NCBI RefSeq assembly: GCF_018860755.1 | Contig: NZ_JAHKPW010000058.1 | Span: forward strand, 79,753 to 143,752 | Direction: 5' to 3' | Source of the DNA: Colwellia sp. D2M02 | GTDB taxonomy: Bacteria; Pseudomonadota; Gammaproteobacteria; Enterobacterales; Alteromonadaceae | Length of the DNA: 64,000 nt | Shown here: positions 9,163 through 18,255 of the stretch, one piece after another | Numbering within the stretch: the first letter of the stretch is position 1 | Layout of the letters: each line of letters opens with the position of its first letter | Translations under genes and position numbers: made by a program | Notes under the pieces: generated by a model | The model's input: the letters and a program-made list of their open reading frames with translations, nothing else | Databases searched by the model: none | Told to the model about the DNA's origin: nothing

Positions 9163-10139
9163 TGGCAGTATTTAGTTTTGAGTCACTATCACCTGATTTG
9201 ATTATTGACGGTTTAGAAAGCGCAGGGTTTACGGTTGATAGTGGTTTGTTGGCGTTAAATAGCTATGAAAATCGTGTTTATCAATTTCATGATGATAACT
9301 TAGTTAAATACGTCACTAAATTTTATCGACCTCAGCGTTGGCAGCTAGCGCAAATACATGAAGAGCATGACTTTTCATTTGAGTTGGCTGAAGCTGAATT
9401 ACCGATTGTTGCGCCACTTAAAGTTAACGGTAAAAGCTTGTTTGAATACCAAGGTTATCATTTTGCGGTATTCCCTTGTCGAGGCGGTCGCATATTTGAA
9501 GTTGATAACTTAGACCAGCTTGAATGGATGGGTCGCTTTGTAGGGCGAATTCACGCAGTGTCAGCGCAAAAACCATTTGTACACCGACCAAGTTTTACTT
9601 GTGATGAAATGCTGCTTGGGGCTCGTGAACAAATAGCGAGTTCGGGTTTTGTTAGCCAAGGCTTAGTAAAACCATTTTTTACTATTTTAGATCAAGTGAT
9701 TACTGTTGCGACTGAGCAGTATCAACCACGTAATCAAATTAGGCTACATGGTGACTGCCATGCAGGTAATATTTTGTGGCGTGACGAAGGACCACACTTT
9801 GTTGATTTAGACGATTGTCGAACGGGTCCTGCCATTCAAGACTTGTGGATGATGCTCTCGGGTGACCGACAAGATAAATTGTTACAACTTGATACCCTAT
9901 TAATGGGTTATGAAGAGTTCTTTACGTTTGATAATAGTGAGTTACTTTTGATAGAATCACTACGTACTATGCGTGTGGTTAATTATATGGCATGGTTATG
10001 TAAACGCTGGTCAGATCCTGCTTTTCCACAAAATTTTCCTTGGTTTAATACCGAGAAATATTGGGAGCAGCAAATATTAATGCTTAAAGAACAAATGTCG
10101 GCATTACAACAGCCACCGTTAAGCTTACAAAACTTTTAA
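9162..10139 (+). CDS. srkA: Stress response kinase SrkA (YihE)
   Basis: A 325-residue APH-fold Ser/Thr kinase, the YihE/SrkA/RdoA family, which protects cells during envelope stress. Kinase motifs are LHGDCHAGNILW (catalytic loop, near residue 200) and HFVDLDDC (metal-binding aspartate). Length equals the family norm of about 328. It overlaps ccoG by one base and precedes dsbA, reproducing the yihE-dsbA pairing of Escherichia coli. Confidence 0.93.
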   Translation: MAVFSFESLSPDLIIDGLESAGFTVDSGLLALNSYENRVYQFHDDNLVKYVTKFYRPQRWQLAQIHEEHDFSFELAEAELPIVAPLKVNGKSLFEYQGYHFAVFPCRGGRIFEVDNLDQLEWMGRFVGRIHAVSAQKPFVHRPSFTCDEMLLGAREQIASSGFVSQGLVKPFFTILDQVITVATEQYQPRNQIRLHGDCHAGNILWRDEGPHFVDLDDCRTGPAIQDLWMMLSGDRQDKLLQLDTLLMGYEEFFTFDNSELLLIESLRTMRVVNYMAWLCKRWSDPAFPQNFPWFNTEKYWEQQILMLKEQMSALQQPPLSLQNF

Positions 10140-10302
10140 TCCGTTATACTCATAAGTTTTATTGGGAGGCAAACCTTAGTAAATAAGCCTTGAGAGTATA
10201 GTTTGATAAAAGCTTTGCGGCAGGCAAAAAAACAGAGTTAGTAATATAAAATTAAGACAATAAACTAACATAGATTACATTAAAGAATCCTTAGGAAGTA
10301 AA

Positions 10303-10950
10303 ATGAATAAATTTTTCAAACCGTTTTTAGCACTATTAGTACCATTGTTTGCTGTTTCAATTACTGCTTGTGCAGAGCAATATACTGAAGGCAAGCAATA
10401 TACGAAAGTTAATGAAACTATCTCAACTAAAAAAGAAGTACGTGAATACTTCTCGGTATATTGTGGACATTGCTTTAAATTTGAACCATTTATGCATGAC
10501 TTAAAAAAGAGCTTGCCAGACGGTACTACGTTCGAACGTAATCATGTCGATTTTTTACCTGGTGCGAGCCCTAAAATTCAACAAATATTAACTAAGGCGA
10601 CTGTTGTTGCTGAACAATTTGATAATACCGATAAACTTATTGGTGCGCTGTTTAATTATATTCATGTACAGCGTGCTGTTATTACTTCTGAAAAAGACGT
10701 ACGCAATATATTTGTGCTTAATGGCGCCGATGGTGAAAAGTTTGATAAGTTAATGAAAAGTTTTAGTGTTAATAGCCAAACTAACTTATTAAAGAAAAAA
10801 CAAGAAAATATGAGCGCTAAACGTGCGTTAACTGGCGTGCCTACTATTATCGTTAATGGTAAATACCGTGTTAACCCTAAAGAATTAGATACTAGTAACT
10901 TTCAAGAAGACTATAAGAACCTTGTTAAGCACCTTTTAACATTAGATTAA
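10303..10950 (+). CDS. dsbA: Periplasmic thiol:disulfide oxidoreductase DsbA
   Basis: A 215-residue exported oxidase that forms disulphides in secreted proteins. A signal peptide of about 24 residues is followed by a thioredoxin fold with the active site CGHC (around residue 52) and the cis-proline loop TGVPT. The usual enterobacterial DsbA motif is CPHC; CGHC is the pattern of protein disulphide isomerases and may change redox potential. The downstream terminator at 10984 ends the ccoG-srkA-dsbA stretch; 163 bases separate srkA and dsbA, so a second promoter is possible. Confidence 0.92.
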   Translation: MNKFFKPFLALLVPLFAVSITACAEQYTEGKQYTKVNETISTKKEVREYFSVYCGHCFKFEPFMHDLKKSLPDGTTFERNHVDFLPGASPKIQQILTKATVVAEQFDNTDKLIGALFNYIHVQRAVITSEKDVRNIFVLNGADGEKFDKLMKSFSVNSQTNLLKKKQENMSAKRALTGVPTIIVNGKYRVNPKELDTSNFQEDYKNLVKHLLTLD

Positions 10951-10983
10951 TAGTTAAGTTACTTAGGTAAATGTATGACCTAT

Positions 10984-11011
10984 AAAAGCGCGATACTATC
11001 GCGCTTTTTTT
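10984..11011 (+). terminator. Rho-independent terminator after dsbA
   Basis: Hairpin AGCGCGATA-C-TATCGCGCT flanked by AAAA and a run of seven T residues, between convergent dsbA and degS. It probably acts for both strands. Confidence 0.85.
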
Positions 11012-11022
11012 ATACTCTTAAT

Positions 11023-12093
11023 TTAGCCTTTAAATTCTAAAATGGTCACTACAACTTCTATTGCTTTACTATGACGGTAAATCTTAAACACTAAGTCGGT
11101 ATTAGGTGGAGTTTCTGCAATAATATCTAAGGCTTGGTTAATGCTATGAATAGGTTGATTGCCTATTTGATAAACAATATCACCAGCTTTGATGTTAGCA
11201 ATATCTGCAGGGCCATTTTCAATCACTTCGCCAATAACAAAGCCACCAATATCTACGCGGTAATTATCAACAGAAATGCCTAACCAACCTCGTACCACTT
11301 TACCGTTTTCAATAATCTGACGCATTACTTTATAAGCGAGTTGATAAGGAACAGCAAAGAAAATCCCTTGAATATTAAGTTGAGGATCAGATTGAGTAAA
11401 TTTACGTGAGTTAATGCCAACCAGTATGCCGTTGCTGTTAATTAACGCACCACCTGAGTTACCTTCATTAATAGCAGCATCCATTTGTAAAAACTCTAAA
11501 TAGCTGGTGTTACTTAAGCCATTTCGCCCTGTGGCGCTAATAATACCTTGAGTAACGGTTTGACCTAGATTTAGTGGGTTGCCGATAGCTAAAACGATAT
11601 CTCCCGCGAGTGAACTTTGATTAGGCTTTTGCGCTATAACGGGTAAGTTGTCGGCGTTTACGCGCAATACAGCTAAATCGGTATGTTGATCAAAGCCAAT
11701 GAGTTCCGCAGGTAATAGTTGTCCGTCTTGTAGAACAACTTTAATAAGATCAGCCTGCTGAATAACATGTAGGTTAGTTAAAATAAAGCCTCTTGCATCC
11801 ATAATAACACCAGAGCCTAAGCGGGTGCTTTTACGCGCTTGCCTACCGTACCTTGGGTTAACCTCTATCTTTTCAGAGTAAATGTTAACCACAGAAGGGC
11901 TAGCGATACTTACCGCTTTTGCAAAAGATAAGGGAGCTTGCTCGCTATTATCACTTTTAAAAAATGTGCTGATAAAAGCACTACTATGTAGACCTGGTGC
12001 AATACTAGGAAATAGTATTAATAACAATACAGCTAATGCTACACCATAACTAATACCGCTAAGTATATATTTTAATAACGAAAATAATTTCAA
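11023..12093 (-). CDS. degS: Inner-membrane serine protease DegS
   Basis: A 356-residue HtrA-family protease anchored by one N-terminal membrane helix (about residues 10-32). It senses misfolded outer-membrane proteins and starts cleavage of the anti-sigma factor RseA. The catalytic triad is visible as LTNLHVI (His), HTDLAVL (Asp) and GNSGGAL (Ser). Only one PDZ domain follows, as expected for DegS in contrast to DegQ. It is downstream of degQ on the same strand, with a terminator-like hairpin between them. Confidence 0.94.
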   Translation of the reverse strand: MKLFSLLKYILSGISYGVALAVLLLILFPSIAPGLHSSAFISTFFKSDNSEQAPLSFAKAVSIASPSVVNIYSEKIEVNPRYGRQARKSTRLGSGVIMDARGFILTNLHVIQQADLIKVVLQDGQLLPAELIGFDQHTDLAVLRVNADNLPVIAQKPNQSSLAGDIVLAIGNPLNLGQTVTQGIISATGRNGLSNTSYLEFLQMDAAINEGNSGGALINSNGILVGINSRKFTQSDPQLNIQGIFFAVPYQLAYKVMRQIIENGKVVRGWLGISVDNYRVDIGGFVIGEVIENGPADIANIKAGDIVYQIGNQPIHSINQALDIIAETPPNTDLVFKIYRHSKAIEVVVTILEFKG

Positions 12094-12137
12094 AGTACAA
12101 CTCTTTTTAGTGAGTGATTAATGTCAGAAGTGTAACA

Positions 12138-12180
12138 CAAAAAAAACCGATTACTTGACCTGTATGGTCATCATAATCGG
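12138..12180 (-). terminator. Rho-independent terminator of degQ
   Basis: Stem CCGATTA (12147-12153) / TAATCGG (12174-12180) with an inner TGACC/GGTCA stem, followed on the minus strand by a run of T. It separates degQ from degS, so degS probably has its own promoter or is read by readthrough. Confidence 0.75.
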
Positions 12181-12223
12181 CTTTTCTAATTTATTGCTAC
12201 CGATAATTATCGGCGTTTTCAAC

Positions 12224-13579
12224 TTAGCGAATCATTAAATATTGGGCATGGTTATCACGAATGATATTTAACGCTAAAACCCCATCCTTGTCTTTTAGAT
12301 AATCACGTAATTGCGCAATATTTTTAATACGGCTACGGTTAATACCTGTGATTAAATCTCCTGACTTTAACCCTGCCATTTGTGCAGGAGAGCCTTGCGC
12401 TACCTCTTCAATGATAATACCTTTGTTGTTTTTATCATTTTCAAGTTTTGCACCTTCGAGCATACGGTGAATACTCTCTGCTGCAATATTACTGCCTTCA
12501 GATTGTTTTAATTTCACGGTAAAGGTTTTCTTATCACCATCACGAATAACGGTTAATTTAACCTTTTTATTAGCGCCGATTGAGCTTATTTTTGCGCGTA
12601 ACTCAAAGAAGGTACGTATATTTTTACCGTTAAGCTCAACAATAACATCACCTGCTTTTATACCAGCTTCATCAGCTGCTGAGCCAGGAACAACTTGTTC
12701 AACAAAGCTACCTTGGCTGCTTTTAAGTTCCATTGCTTGCGCAATGTCATTATTAACACTACGCCCAGCAACCCCTAAAATACCGCGGCGTACTTCACCA
12801 AACTCAATAATTTGCTGAACTAGGTTGTTCATCATATTACTTGGAATGGCAAAGCCAATACCAACATTACCACCACCTGGGCCTAAAATAGCGGTATTTA
12901 TACCAATAAGTTCACCGCGTAAGTTCACTAAAGCGCCACCTGAATTACCACTATTAATAGCCGCATCGGTTTGAATGAAATCTTCAAAGTTTTCAATATT
13001 TAAATTGCTGCGACCTAGCGCACTGACAATACCCGAGGTAACGGTTTGACCTAAGCCAAATGGGCTACCAATAGCAACGGTGAAATCGCCAACACGTAAT
13101 TCATCAGAGTCAGCTAACTTAATTTCACTGAGTTTATCGGCCTCAATTTGTAATAATGCTATATCACTTTCAGCATCACTACCGAGTTTTTTAGCGGTTA
13201 ACTGACGACCGTCTTTAAGTGTAATAAGAATTTCATCAGCATTTTCAATAACGTGATTGTTGGTAACAATGTAGCCTTTATCGCTATCAATAATTACCCC
13301 TGAGCCTAAACCTCTAAAGGGGCGCTGTTGTGCTTGGTTAGGGTTACGATTACCAAAGAAAAATTGAAAAGCCTCTGGTACATTCTGCTGTTTGACTTTA
13401 TGGGTACCTTTAACGGATATGCTAACAACAGCCGGTGTGGCATGTTCTAGCATTGGCGCCAAACTTGGCATGGTTTGTCCATCTACAGAGGTTGGCCATG
13501 CGGCAACGGCAGGTAAACTAGAAAGTGCCATGGTTGAAGAAAGTAAAGCGGCACTTATTGCAAGGGATAGTTTTTTCAT
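12224..13579 (-). CDS. degQ: Periplasmic serine protease DegQ (DegP/HtrA family)
   Basis: A 451-residue periplasmic protease/chaperone. A signal peptide ending near AVAA (about residue 27) precedes the trypsin-like domain with VTNNHVIENAD (His), ESDIALL (Asp) and NSGNSGGALV (Ser). Two PDZ domains follow (about 265-350 and 370-450). The short loop after the N-terminus and the neighbouring degS point to DegQ rather than DegP. Order degQ-degS beside zapG and zapE repeats the Escherichia coli arrangement. Confidence 0.92.
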   Translation of the reverse strand: MKKLSLAISAALLSSTMALSSLPAVAAWPTSVDGQTMPSLAPMLEHATPAVVSISVKGTHKVKQQNVPEAFQFFFGNRNPNQAQQRPFRGLGSGVIIDSDKGYIVTNNHVIENADEILITLKDGRQLTAKKLGSDAESDIALLQIEADKLSEIKLADSDELRVGDFTVAIGSPFGLGQTVTSGIVSALGRSNLNIENFEDFIQTDAAINSGNSGGALVNLRGELIGINTAILGPGGGNVGIGFAIPSNMMNNLVQQIIEFGEVRRGILGVAGRSVNNDIAQAMELKSSQGSFVEQVVPGSAADEAGIKAGDVIVELNGKNIRTFFELRAKISSIGANKKVKLTVIRDGDKKTFTVKLKQSEGSNIAAESIHRMLEGAKLENDKNNKGIIIEEVAQGSPAQMAGLKSGDLITGINRSRIKNIAQLRDYLKDKDGVLALNIIRDNHAQYLMIR

Positions 13580-13689
13580 AATTAAGCGTTCTCCGAAAAA
13601 TTAACAACTGGATGATTACTAGGTCAAACAGCAACCTAGTTATTACACCCTGAAATAGACTAAGCAGAAAGGCTTTAGTTCAGTTTTCG

Positions 13690-14145
13690 CTACTTTGCAG
13701 TTGTAACAGTTTGTGTATTATCTGCAAATAAACCACTCGGGTTTCCTGAGTAATCTAGCGGGGCTTCAGTAACTTCTTCTTGAGATTTACTGTCGCCTTT
13801 AGGGTGTCTTAAGTTAGCCGTTTGTGCCAATTGTTGCTGTGTTTCAACCGAGAAAAAAGGCATATTTTCTACATCAACATGAGTTGCTTGTTGTAACAGC
13901 TGTGTACTCTCATGCATTTGCTTCATAGCCGTTTGGCAGGTGCTATTCATTCGCTCTAACAGTTTTGCTGAGTTGGCTAAATGGTCGGCAACGTCTAATT
14001 TATATTGCTCTAATGCAGCTTCACTTTTAGTCGCTTGATCAACTAACTTACGTTGCTCTTTACTTGATGAAGAAAGCAAACGGTTGGCAAAAAAACCAAT
14101 AATACCACCTGCAACTAATGAGGCTAAAATGATGAGTTCATTCAT
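13690..14145 (-). CDS. zapG: Z-ring associated protein ZapG (YhcB, DUF1043)
   Basis: A 151-residue inner-membrane protein with one N-terminal helix (LIILASLVAGGIIGFFANRLL) and a coiled-coil cytosolic region. YhcB/ZapG links cell division with envelope growth. Length and layout fit DUF1043 (about 130 residues in E. coli). It is divergent from zapE and upstream of degQ, as in E. coli, which supports the call. Confidence 0.88.
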   Translation of the reverse strand: MNELIILASLVAGGIIGFFANRLLSSSSKEQRKLVDQATKSEAALEQYKLDVADHLANSAKLLERMNSTCQTAMKQMHESTQLLQQATHVDVENMPFFSVETQQQLAQTANLRHPKGDSKSQEEVTEAPLDYSGNPSGLFADNTQTVTTAK

Positions 14146-14393
14146 AAATGTACCTTACCTTGTTTTAGAAAAATGAGTGAAAAAATAACATTATACCCAT
14201 TCCCTGTATTTTAGTATGTAAATTGCGAGTTAATGCAACCAGGGAACTAATTTAATGGACTTGGTATTATGATAGTTTACAATACTATCAAGCGTATTTG
14301 CTCATTATTTCTCTGAGTATTTTTAAGATATCTTGGCAAAATTTTCGATTTCAAGCGAAAAGATTATCAGTTTTACATAAAAATAGGTTTTAT

Positions 14394-15509
14394 ATGATCC
14401 CACTTTCACCTCTTGATAAATATAAACAAGATTTACTTAAAGATGATTTTCTTTTTGATGCCGCACAAGAAAATGCAGTAAAGCATTTACAGCGCTTATT
14501 TGAAGATTTGCAGAATAAGCCTGTGGAAGTGGCTGGTTTTAAAAAAATCATGAGTCAGTGGAAAAAAATTTACAGCAAAGCAGAAGTTAAGCCTATCAAA
14601 GGGGTTTACTTTTATGGCGGTGTTGGTCGAGGAAAAACCTATTTAGTTGATACATTTTTTGACTGTCTACCTTTTCAAAATAAAATGCGTGTGCATTTTC
14701 ATCGCTTTATGCACAGAGTACATCAAGAGCTAAAAGGGCTTTCAGGGCAGTCTGATCCATTAAAAATTATCGCGAAAAAATTCTCAAAAGAAACACGGAT
14801 CATTTGTTTTGATGAATTTTTTGTTTCAGATATTACTGATGCGATGATTTTAGGCGGTTTGTTTGAAGAGTTGTTTGCGCACAACGTAATTTTAGTGGCA
14901 ACTTCAAATATTGTTCCTGACGAGTTATACCGTAATGGTTTACAGCGAGAACGTTTTTTACCTGCAATTCGTTTGATTAACGAACATACCGAGGTGGTTA
15001 ATGTTGATAGTGGCGTTGATTACCGTTTGCGTACTTTAGAACAGGCCGAAATTTATCATTATCCGTTAGATGATAAGGCGACTAAAAATTTGCAACATTA
15101 CTTTAAGCAACTTTCTAGCGAGAATGCCACTGTTGGGCAGAGCATGGAAATTAATAACCGTGAACTGGAGACGGTTATGCTAAGTGATGGCATTGCTTAC
15201 TTTGACTTTGCAGTGCTTTGTGAAAGTGCCCGTAGCCAAGGCGACTATATGGAAATAAGTCAATTATGTCATACGGTATTATTAGCTAATGTTAAACAAA
15301 TGGGCGTTGACAGTGACGATAGTACCAGGCGCTTTATTGCTTTGGTTGATGAGTTTTACGAGCGTCACGTTAAACTTATTATCTCAGCCGAAGTTGCATT
15401 AGAAGCGTTATACAGTGGTGGGCGTTTAGCCTTTGAATTTAAACGTTGTTTAAGTCGCTTGCAAGAAATGCAATCTCACGATTATTTAGCAAGTGAGCAC
15501 TTACCTTAA
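14394..15509 (+). CDS. zapE: Cell division ATPase ZapE (AFG1 family)
   Basis: A 371-residue AAA-type ATPase that acts on the Z-ring late in division. Walker A is GGVGRGKTYL and Walker B is IICFDEFFV. The ATG at 14394 begins MIPLSPLDKYKQDL, the standard family N-terminus, with AGG about 8 bases upstream. An upstream in-frame TTG at 14298 would add 32 unrelated residues and is rejected. It is divergent from zapG. Confidence 0.93.
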   Translation: MIPLSPLDKYKQDLLKDDFLFDAAQENAVKHLQRLFEDLQNKPVEVAGFKKIMSQWKKIYSKAEVKPIKGVYFYGGVGRGKTYLVDTFFDCLPFQNKMRVHFHRFMHRVHQELKGLSGQSDPLKIIAKKFSKETRIICFDEFFVSDITDAMILGGLFEELFAHNVILVATSNIVPDELYRNGLQRERFLPAIRLINEHTEVVNVDSGVDYRLRTLEQAEIYHYPLDDKATKNLQHYFKQLSSENATVGQSMEINNRELETVMLSDGIAYFDFAVLCESARSQGDYMEISQLCHTVLLANVKQMGVDSDDSTRRFIALVDEFYERHVKLIISAEVALEALYSGGRLAFEFKRCLSRLQEMQSHDYLASEHLP

Positions 15510-15558
15510 CGCTATTTCACTTTATAGCCATAGCAGGTTAGCGGGTACATCCGCTTAT

Positions 15559-15590
15559 GTAACCATATACGGTTTAATAGATATGGTTAC
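15559..15590 (+). terminator. Hairpin downstream of zapE
   Basis: Perfect 10-bp arms GTAACCATAT / ATATGGTTAC around a 12-base loop, about 50 bases after the zapE stop. There is no T run, so it may be an mRNA 3'-end stabiliser or part of the repeat-rich spacer instead of a true intrinsic terminator. Confidence 0.4.
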
Positions 15591-15695
15591 AAATTGAAAT
15601 ATCAACAAAATCACTTTTTATTTGTTAAGCCGAGCTTAAATTAAGTAACCTGAACTCGGTTTAAGAAGTATTTAACAAATTGAAATATCAGCAAA
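15590..15695. repeat. Direct repeat flanking the MITE left end
   Basis: ACAAATTGAAATATCAACAAAA (from 15590) recurs as ACAAATTGAAATATCAGCAAAA (from 15674), one mismatch, 84 bases apart. Between them is TTTGTTAAGCCGAGCTTAA, the same end sequence as at 15821. The spacer therefore looks like stacked partial copies of one repeat family. Confidence 0.6.
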
Positions 15696-15844
15696 AATTA
15701 TTCTTCAGAATCTCTAGCTTGATAGTTTTTCTTAATTCAAGGTAAATTTCGCGTCAATAGCTGGCCTATTGCAAGTAAATTTAACGAAGAAGTTAGGAAA
15801 AATAGCTGCTAGAGAAACATTTGTTAAGCCGAGCTCAGGTTAAC
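15645..15844. mobile_element. MITE-like palindromic element, about 200 bp
   Basis: The 405-base zapE-cnoX spacer contains a long imperfect palindrome. Its outer arms are GTAACCTGAACTCGGTTTAA (15645-15664) and TTAAGCCGAGCTCAGGTTAAC (15824-15844), about 18 of 21 positions complementary. Inner arms TCTCTAG/CTAGAGA (15711 and 15809) and a central CAATAG/CTATTG (15755 and 15766) continue the fold. No reading frame of note is inside. A related inverted copy of one end is at 19444-19496. This is the pattern of a non-coding miniature transposable element or REP-like unit; no target-site duplication was recognised. Confidence 0.6.
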
Positions 15845-15861
15845 TAATATTACTGAGCTAT

Positions 15862-15898
15862 AAAAAAGCCTTAATTGTACTGATTCAATTAAGGCTTT
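15862..15898 (-). terminator. Rho-independent terminator of cnoX
   Basis: Arms AAAGCCTTAATTG (15865-15877) and CAATTAAGGCTTT (15886-15898), 13 bp with an 8-base loop, followed on the minus strand by a T run. It closes the minus-strand cnoX transcript. Confidence 0.85.
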
Positions 15899-15914
15899 GT
15901 GTGTGCTTTATAGC

Positions 15915-16775
15915 TTAATACATTAAGGTATAAAGTTTGCGACGGTATTTGGTGGCAAGTAAATCTCCATCGGGCAATGACTTTAATATATCAAGTAATA
16001 ACTCTCGGCTTTTTACCGCTGAATTACTGCCATCATCGTTAATAGTGCCACCAGCACGAACTAAATTAAACAGTAGTGCCAGTGCCTCTTCATTACGATT
16101 AACTTGGTTATACTGAGCAGCAAGTTGTTGCGTTAATACAGCATCGTCAGGGTTATTTTTTAACTGTGTTTCTAATGCTTGTATTTCAGGCGAGTTAGCG
16201 GCTTCGTCAGCTAATTCAAGCTTGGCAATTAGTGCTTTGTAATAGCTGTCTTGATCTGCCATTAAAATACTATCAAGCAGTGCTCTTGCTTCGTCATTTT
16301 TACCGCTTTGCAATAAAACGTCAGCGAGCACTAATTTAATATCTGCACGTTCATTGTTTTCTTGGTAAGCCTGACTTATGGCTTGTAGTGCATCAGCGAG
16401 TTTATTTTCAATTAAAAAAGTCTGTGCCTGTTGTAGTAATAAATCTTCAGCTTTAGGCAGGTATTTATCTAAAAATGCCGCAATAGTCGTTTCTTCTTGA
16501 GGGCCAGAAAGCCCGTCAAGTGGTTGGCTATCCTTCACTAAAATAGCGGTAGGTAAACCTTGAATACCAAATTGCTGGGCAATTTGACCTTGGCTTTGAC
16601 AGTCAACACTTGCTAATAAGATATGATCTGTAAAAGGGGCTACTTTAGTGGCAAGCGCATCGCGCAACGTAATACTCTCAGGGACTTGCTCAGCCCAAAA
16701 GCTAACTAACACAAGTTTGTTTTTTGATTCATCAATAATAACTTGTTGAAAATTTTCTAGGGTGATTTCAATCAT
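15915..16775 (-). CDS. cnoX: Chaperedoxin CnoX (YbbN), thioredoxin-TPR co-chaperone
   Basis: A 286-residue protein with an N-terminal thioredoxin fold (about 1-105) and C-terminal TPR-like helices. The family holds unfolding proteins during oxidative (bleach) stress and passes them to GroEL and DnaK. The active-site position reads FWAEQVPES: both cysteines of a CxxC are absent, including the one kept in E. coli CnoX. The second conserved cysteine, in SVDCQSQ near residue 57, is retained. ATG at 16775 starts MIEITLENFQQV; a GTG at 16799 is the alternative. Confidence 0.85.
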   Translation of the reverse strand: MIEITLENFQQVIIDESKNKLVLVSFWAEQVPESITLRDALATKVAPFTDHILLASVDCQSQGQIAQQFGIQGLPTAILVKDSQPLDGLSGPQEETTIAAFLDKYLPKAEDLLLQQAQTFLIENKLADALQAISQAYQENNERADIKLVLADVLLQSGKNDEARALLDSILMADQDSYYKALIAKLELADEAANSPEIQALETQLKNNPDDAVLTQQLAAQYNQVNRNEEALALLFNLVRAGGTINDDGSNSAVKSRELLLDILKSLPDGDLLATKYRRKLYTLMY

Positions 16776-16874
16776 ATTTGTATTCACGGTATATCCCACT
16801 TATGGTTTCGTTTAGTCTCTATATGCGTCTATATAGCAATTTCTCAAGGGAAGTCACGGTTAAAAGTTTAGTCA

Positions 16875-17702
16875 TTAAGCTAAAACAAACCACAATAAAC
16901 CAGCACCTAAAATTAATCGATAAATAACAAATGGCATCATGCCGACTTTATTCACTAGAATTAAAAAGTAATGTATACAAGCATAAGCGCTAATAAAAGC
17001 GAGTAAGCTGCCAAGCCCCATGGCATACCAATCTACACCTTCTGCTGAAAGTATTAATTTTAAAGTAAGGTAACTACCTGCCATGGCAATGGCTGGAATT
17101 GAGAGCAAAAATGAAAAGCGTGCGGCGTTATCACGGCTTAAGCCAAGCATTAAACCAATTGTCATGGTAATACCTGATCGTGATGTGCCAGGAATAAGGG
17201 CAACCGCTTGCGCTAAACCAATTAACATAGCGCCTTTTAACCCTAATTTTTCGAGTGGTTTATGTACTTTTCTATGGCCGGCTTTTACATCGGCAAAGCC
17301 TAATAAAAAGCCAAACAGTAATGTGGTTGCAGCAATAACTAATGCAGAGCGTAGATGCTCTTCAATAAAGTCTTTGCCAAATAAACCAAATAAGCCAGCA
17401 GGTACTGTGGCTAGAATAATCCACCAAGCTAATTTACCATCGAAGCTTGCTTGGCTGCTATTGACTGCGGGGCCTATATTAACCGTACCTAACCAAGCAA
17501 CGGTCATTTCACCAACCTCTTTTCTAAAATAAAGCACGACGGCGAGTAAACTGCCAACATGTACGGCAACATCAAAGCCTAACCCTTGATCTTGCCAGCC
17601 TAGAATTTGAGATGGCAATATTAAATGTGCCGAACTTGAAATAGGTAAAAATTCAGTTAAGCCTTGTAGTAAAGCTAAGATAATAATTTCTAAAGTACTC
17701 AT
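16875..17702 (-). CDS. uppP: Undecaprenyl-diphosphatase UppP (BacA)
   Basis: A 275-residue integral membrane phosphatase that recycles undecaprenyl pyrophosphate for cell-wall and O-antigen synthesis; it also confers bacitracin tolerance. The two signature motifs are [13 protein letters not shown] (about 15-27) and [11 protein letters not shown] (about 170). About seven to eight hydrophobic segments span the chain, matching the family length of 265-280. Confidence 0.96.
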   Translation of the reverse strand: MSTLEIIILALLQGLTEFLPISSSAHLILPSQILGWQDQGLGFDVAVHVGSLLAVVLYFRKEVGEMTVAWLGTVNIGPAVNSSQASFDGKLAWWIILATVPAGLFGLFGKDFIEEHLRSALVIAATTLLFGFLLGFADVKAGHRKVHKPLEKLGLKGAMLIGLAQAVALIPGTSRSGITMTIGLMLGLSRDNAARFSFLLSIPAIAMAGSYLTLKLILSAEGVDWYAMGLGSLLAFISAYACIHYFLILVNKVGMMPFVIYRLILGAGLLWFVLA

Positions 17703-17769
17703 TTAGCGTCGTTGTCCTTTAACTCGGTGATTGGGTAAATAGGGGGGTAATTTTTATTAAATGTAGTTT

Positions 17770-18255
17770 TTACCAACATGGCTCAATAATAGCTAGTTGC
17801 TGGCTTTTTTTGTCGTAATTTTGCCATAACTCGTGGTAGCTTTTGTTTAAAATAGGGTGCAATAAGTTGGGAGCTACTTGGCTTAATGGCCATAAAACAA
17901 AAGCATTGGTTGTTATTTCTGCACGCGGTAATTGTGCGGGGTGTTCGCATATTAAATCATCAAAAAGTAATAAATCTAAATCTAATGTTCGCGGACTAAA
18001 TTTTTTCGCATCAAAGCTACGACCATTAGCAAACTCTATTTCTCTTAATGTGGTGGTTACTTGTTCAATATTTTTATTGGTTTCTATGCCAATCACCATA
18101 TTATAAAAAGCAGCGCCACTAAAACCAACAGCTTTACTTTCGAACAATGAAGATAAGGTTAATGTGCCAAAAGCTTTAGTGAGTGCTTCAATACCTTGCT
18201 TTACATTCTTTTCACGATTGATGTTGCTACCAAGTGAAATGTAAATAGTGGCCAT
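17770..18255 (-). CDS. folK: HPPK, folate biosynthesis kinase FolK
   Basis: A 161-residue 2-amino-4-hydroxy-6-hydroxymethyldihydropteridine pyrophosphokinase of the folate pathway. It shows YISLGSNINREKN at the N-terminus, SRTLDLDLL-type core as SPRTLDLDLLLFDD, and LPRAEITTNAFVLWPL. Its ATG overlaps the folB stop by one base, so the pair is translationally coupled. Confidence 0.95.
   Translation of the reverse strand: MATIYISLGSNINREKNVKQGIEALTKAFGTLTLSSLFESKAVGFSGAAFYNMVIGIETNKNIEQVTTTLREIEFANGRSFDAKKFSPRTLDLDLLLFDDLICEHPAQLPRAEITTNAFVLWPLSQVAPNLLHPILNKSYHELWQNYDKKSQQLAIIEPCW

Noticed and set aside
17083..17532. 149-codon ORF opposite uppP
   Set aside because: Shadow of the uppP frame; the coding strand has clear family motifs.
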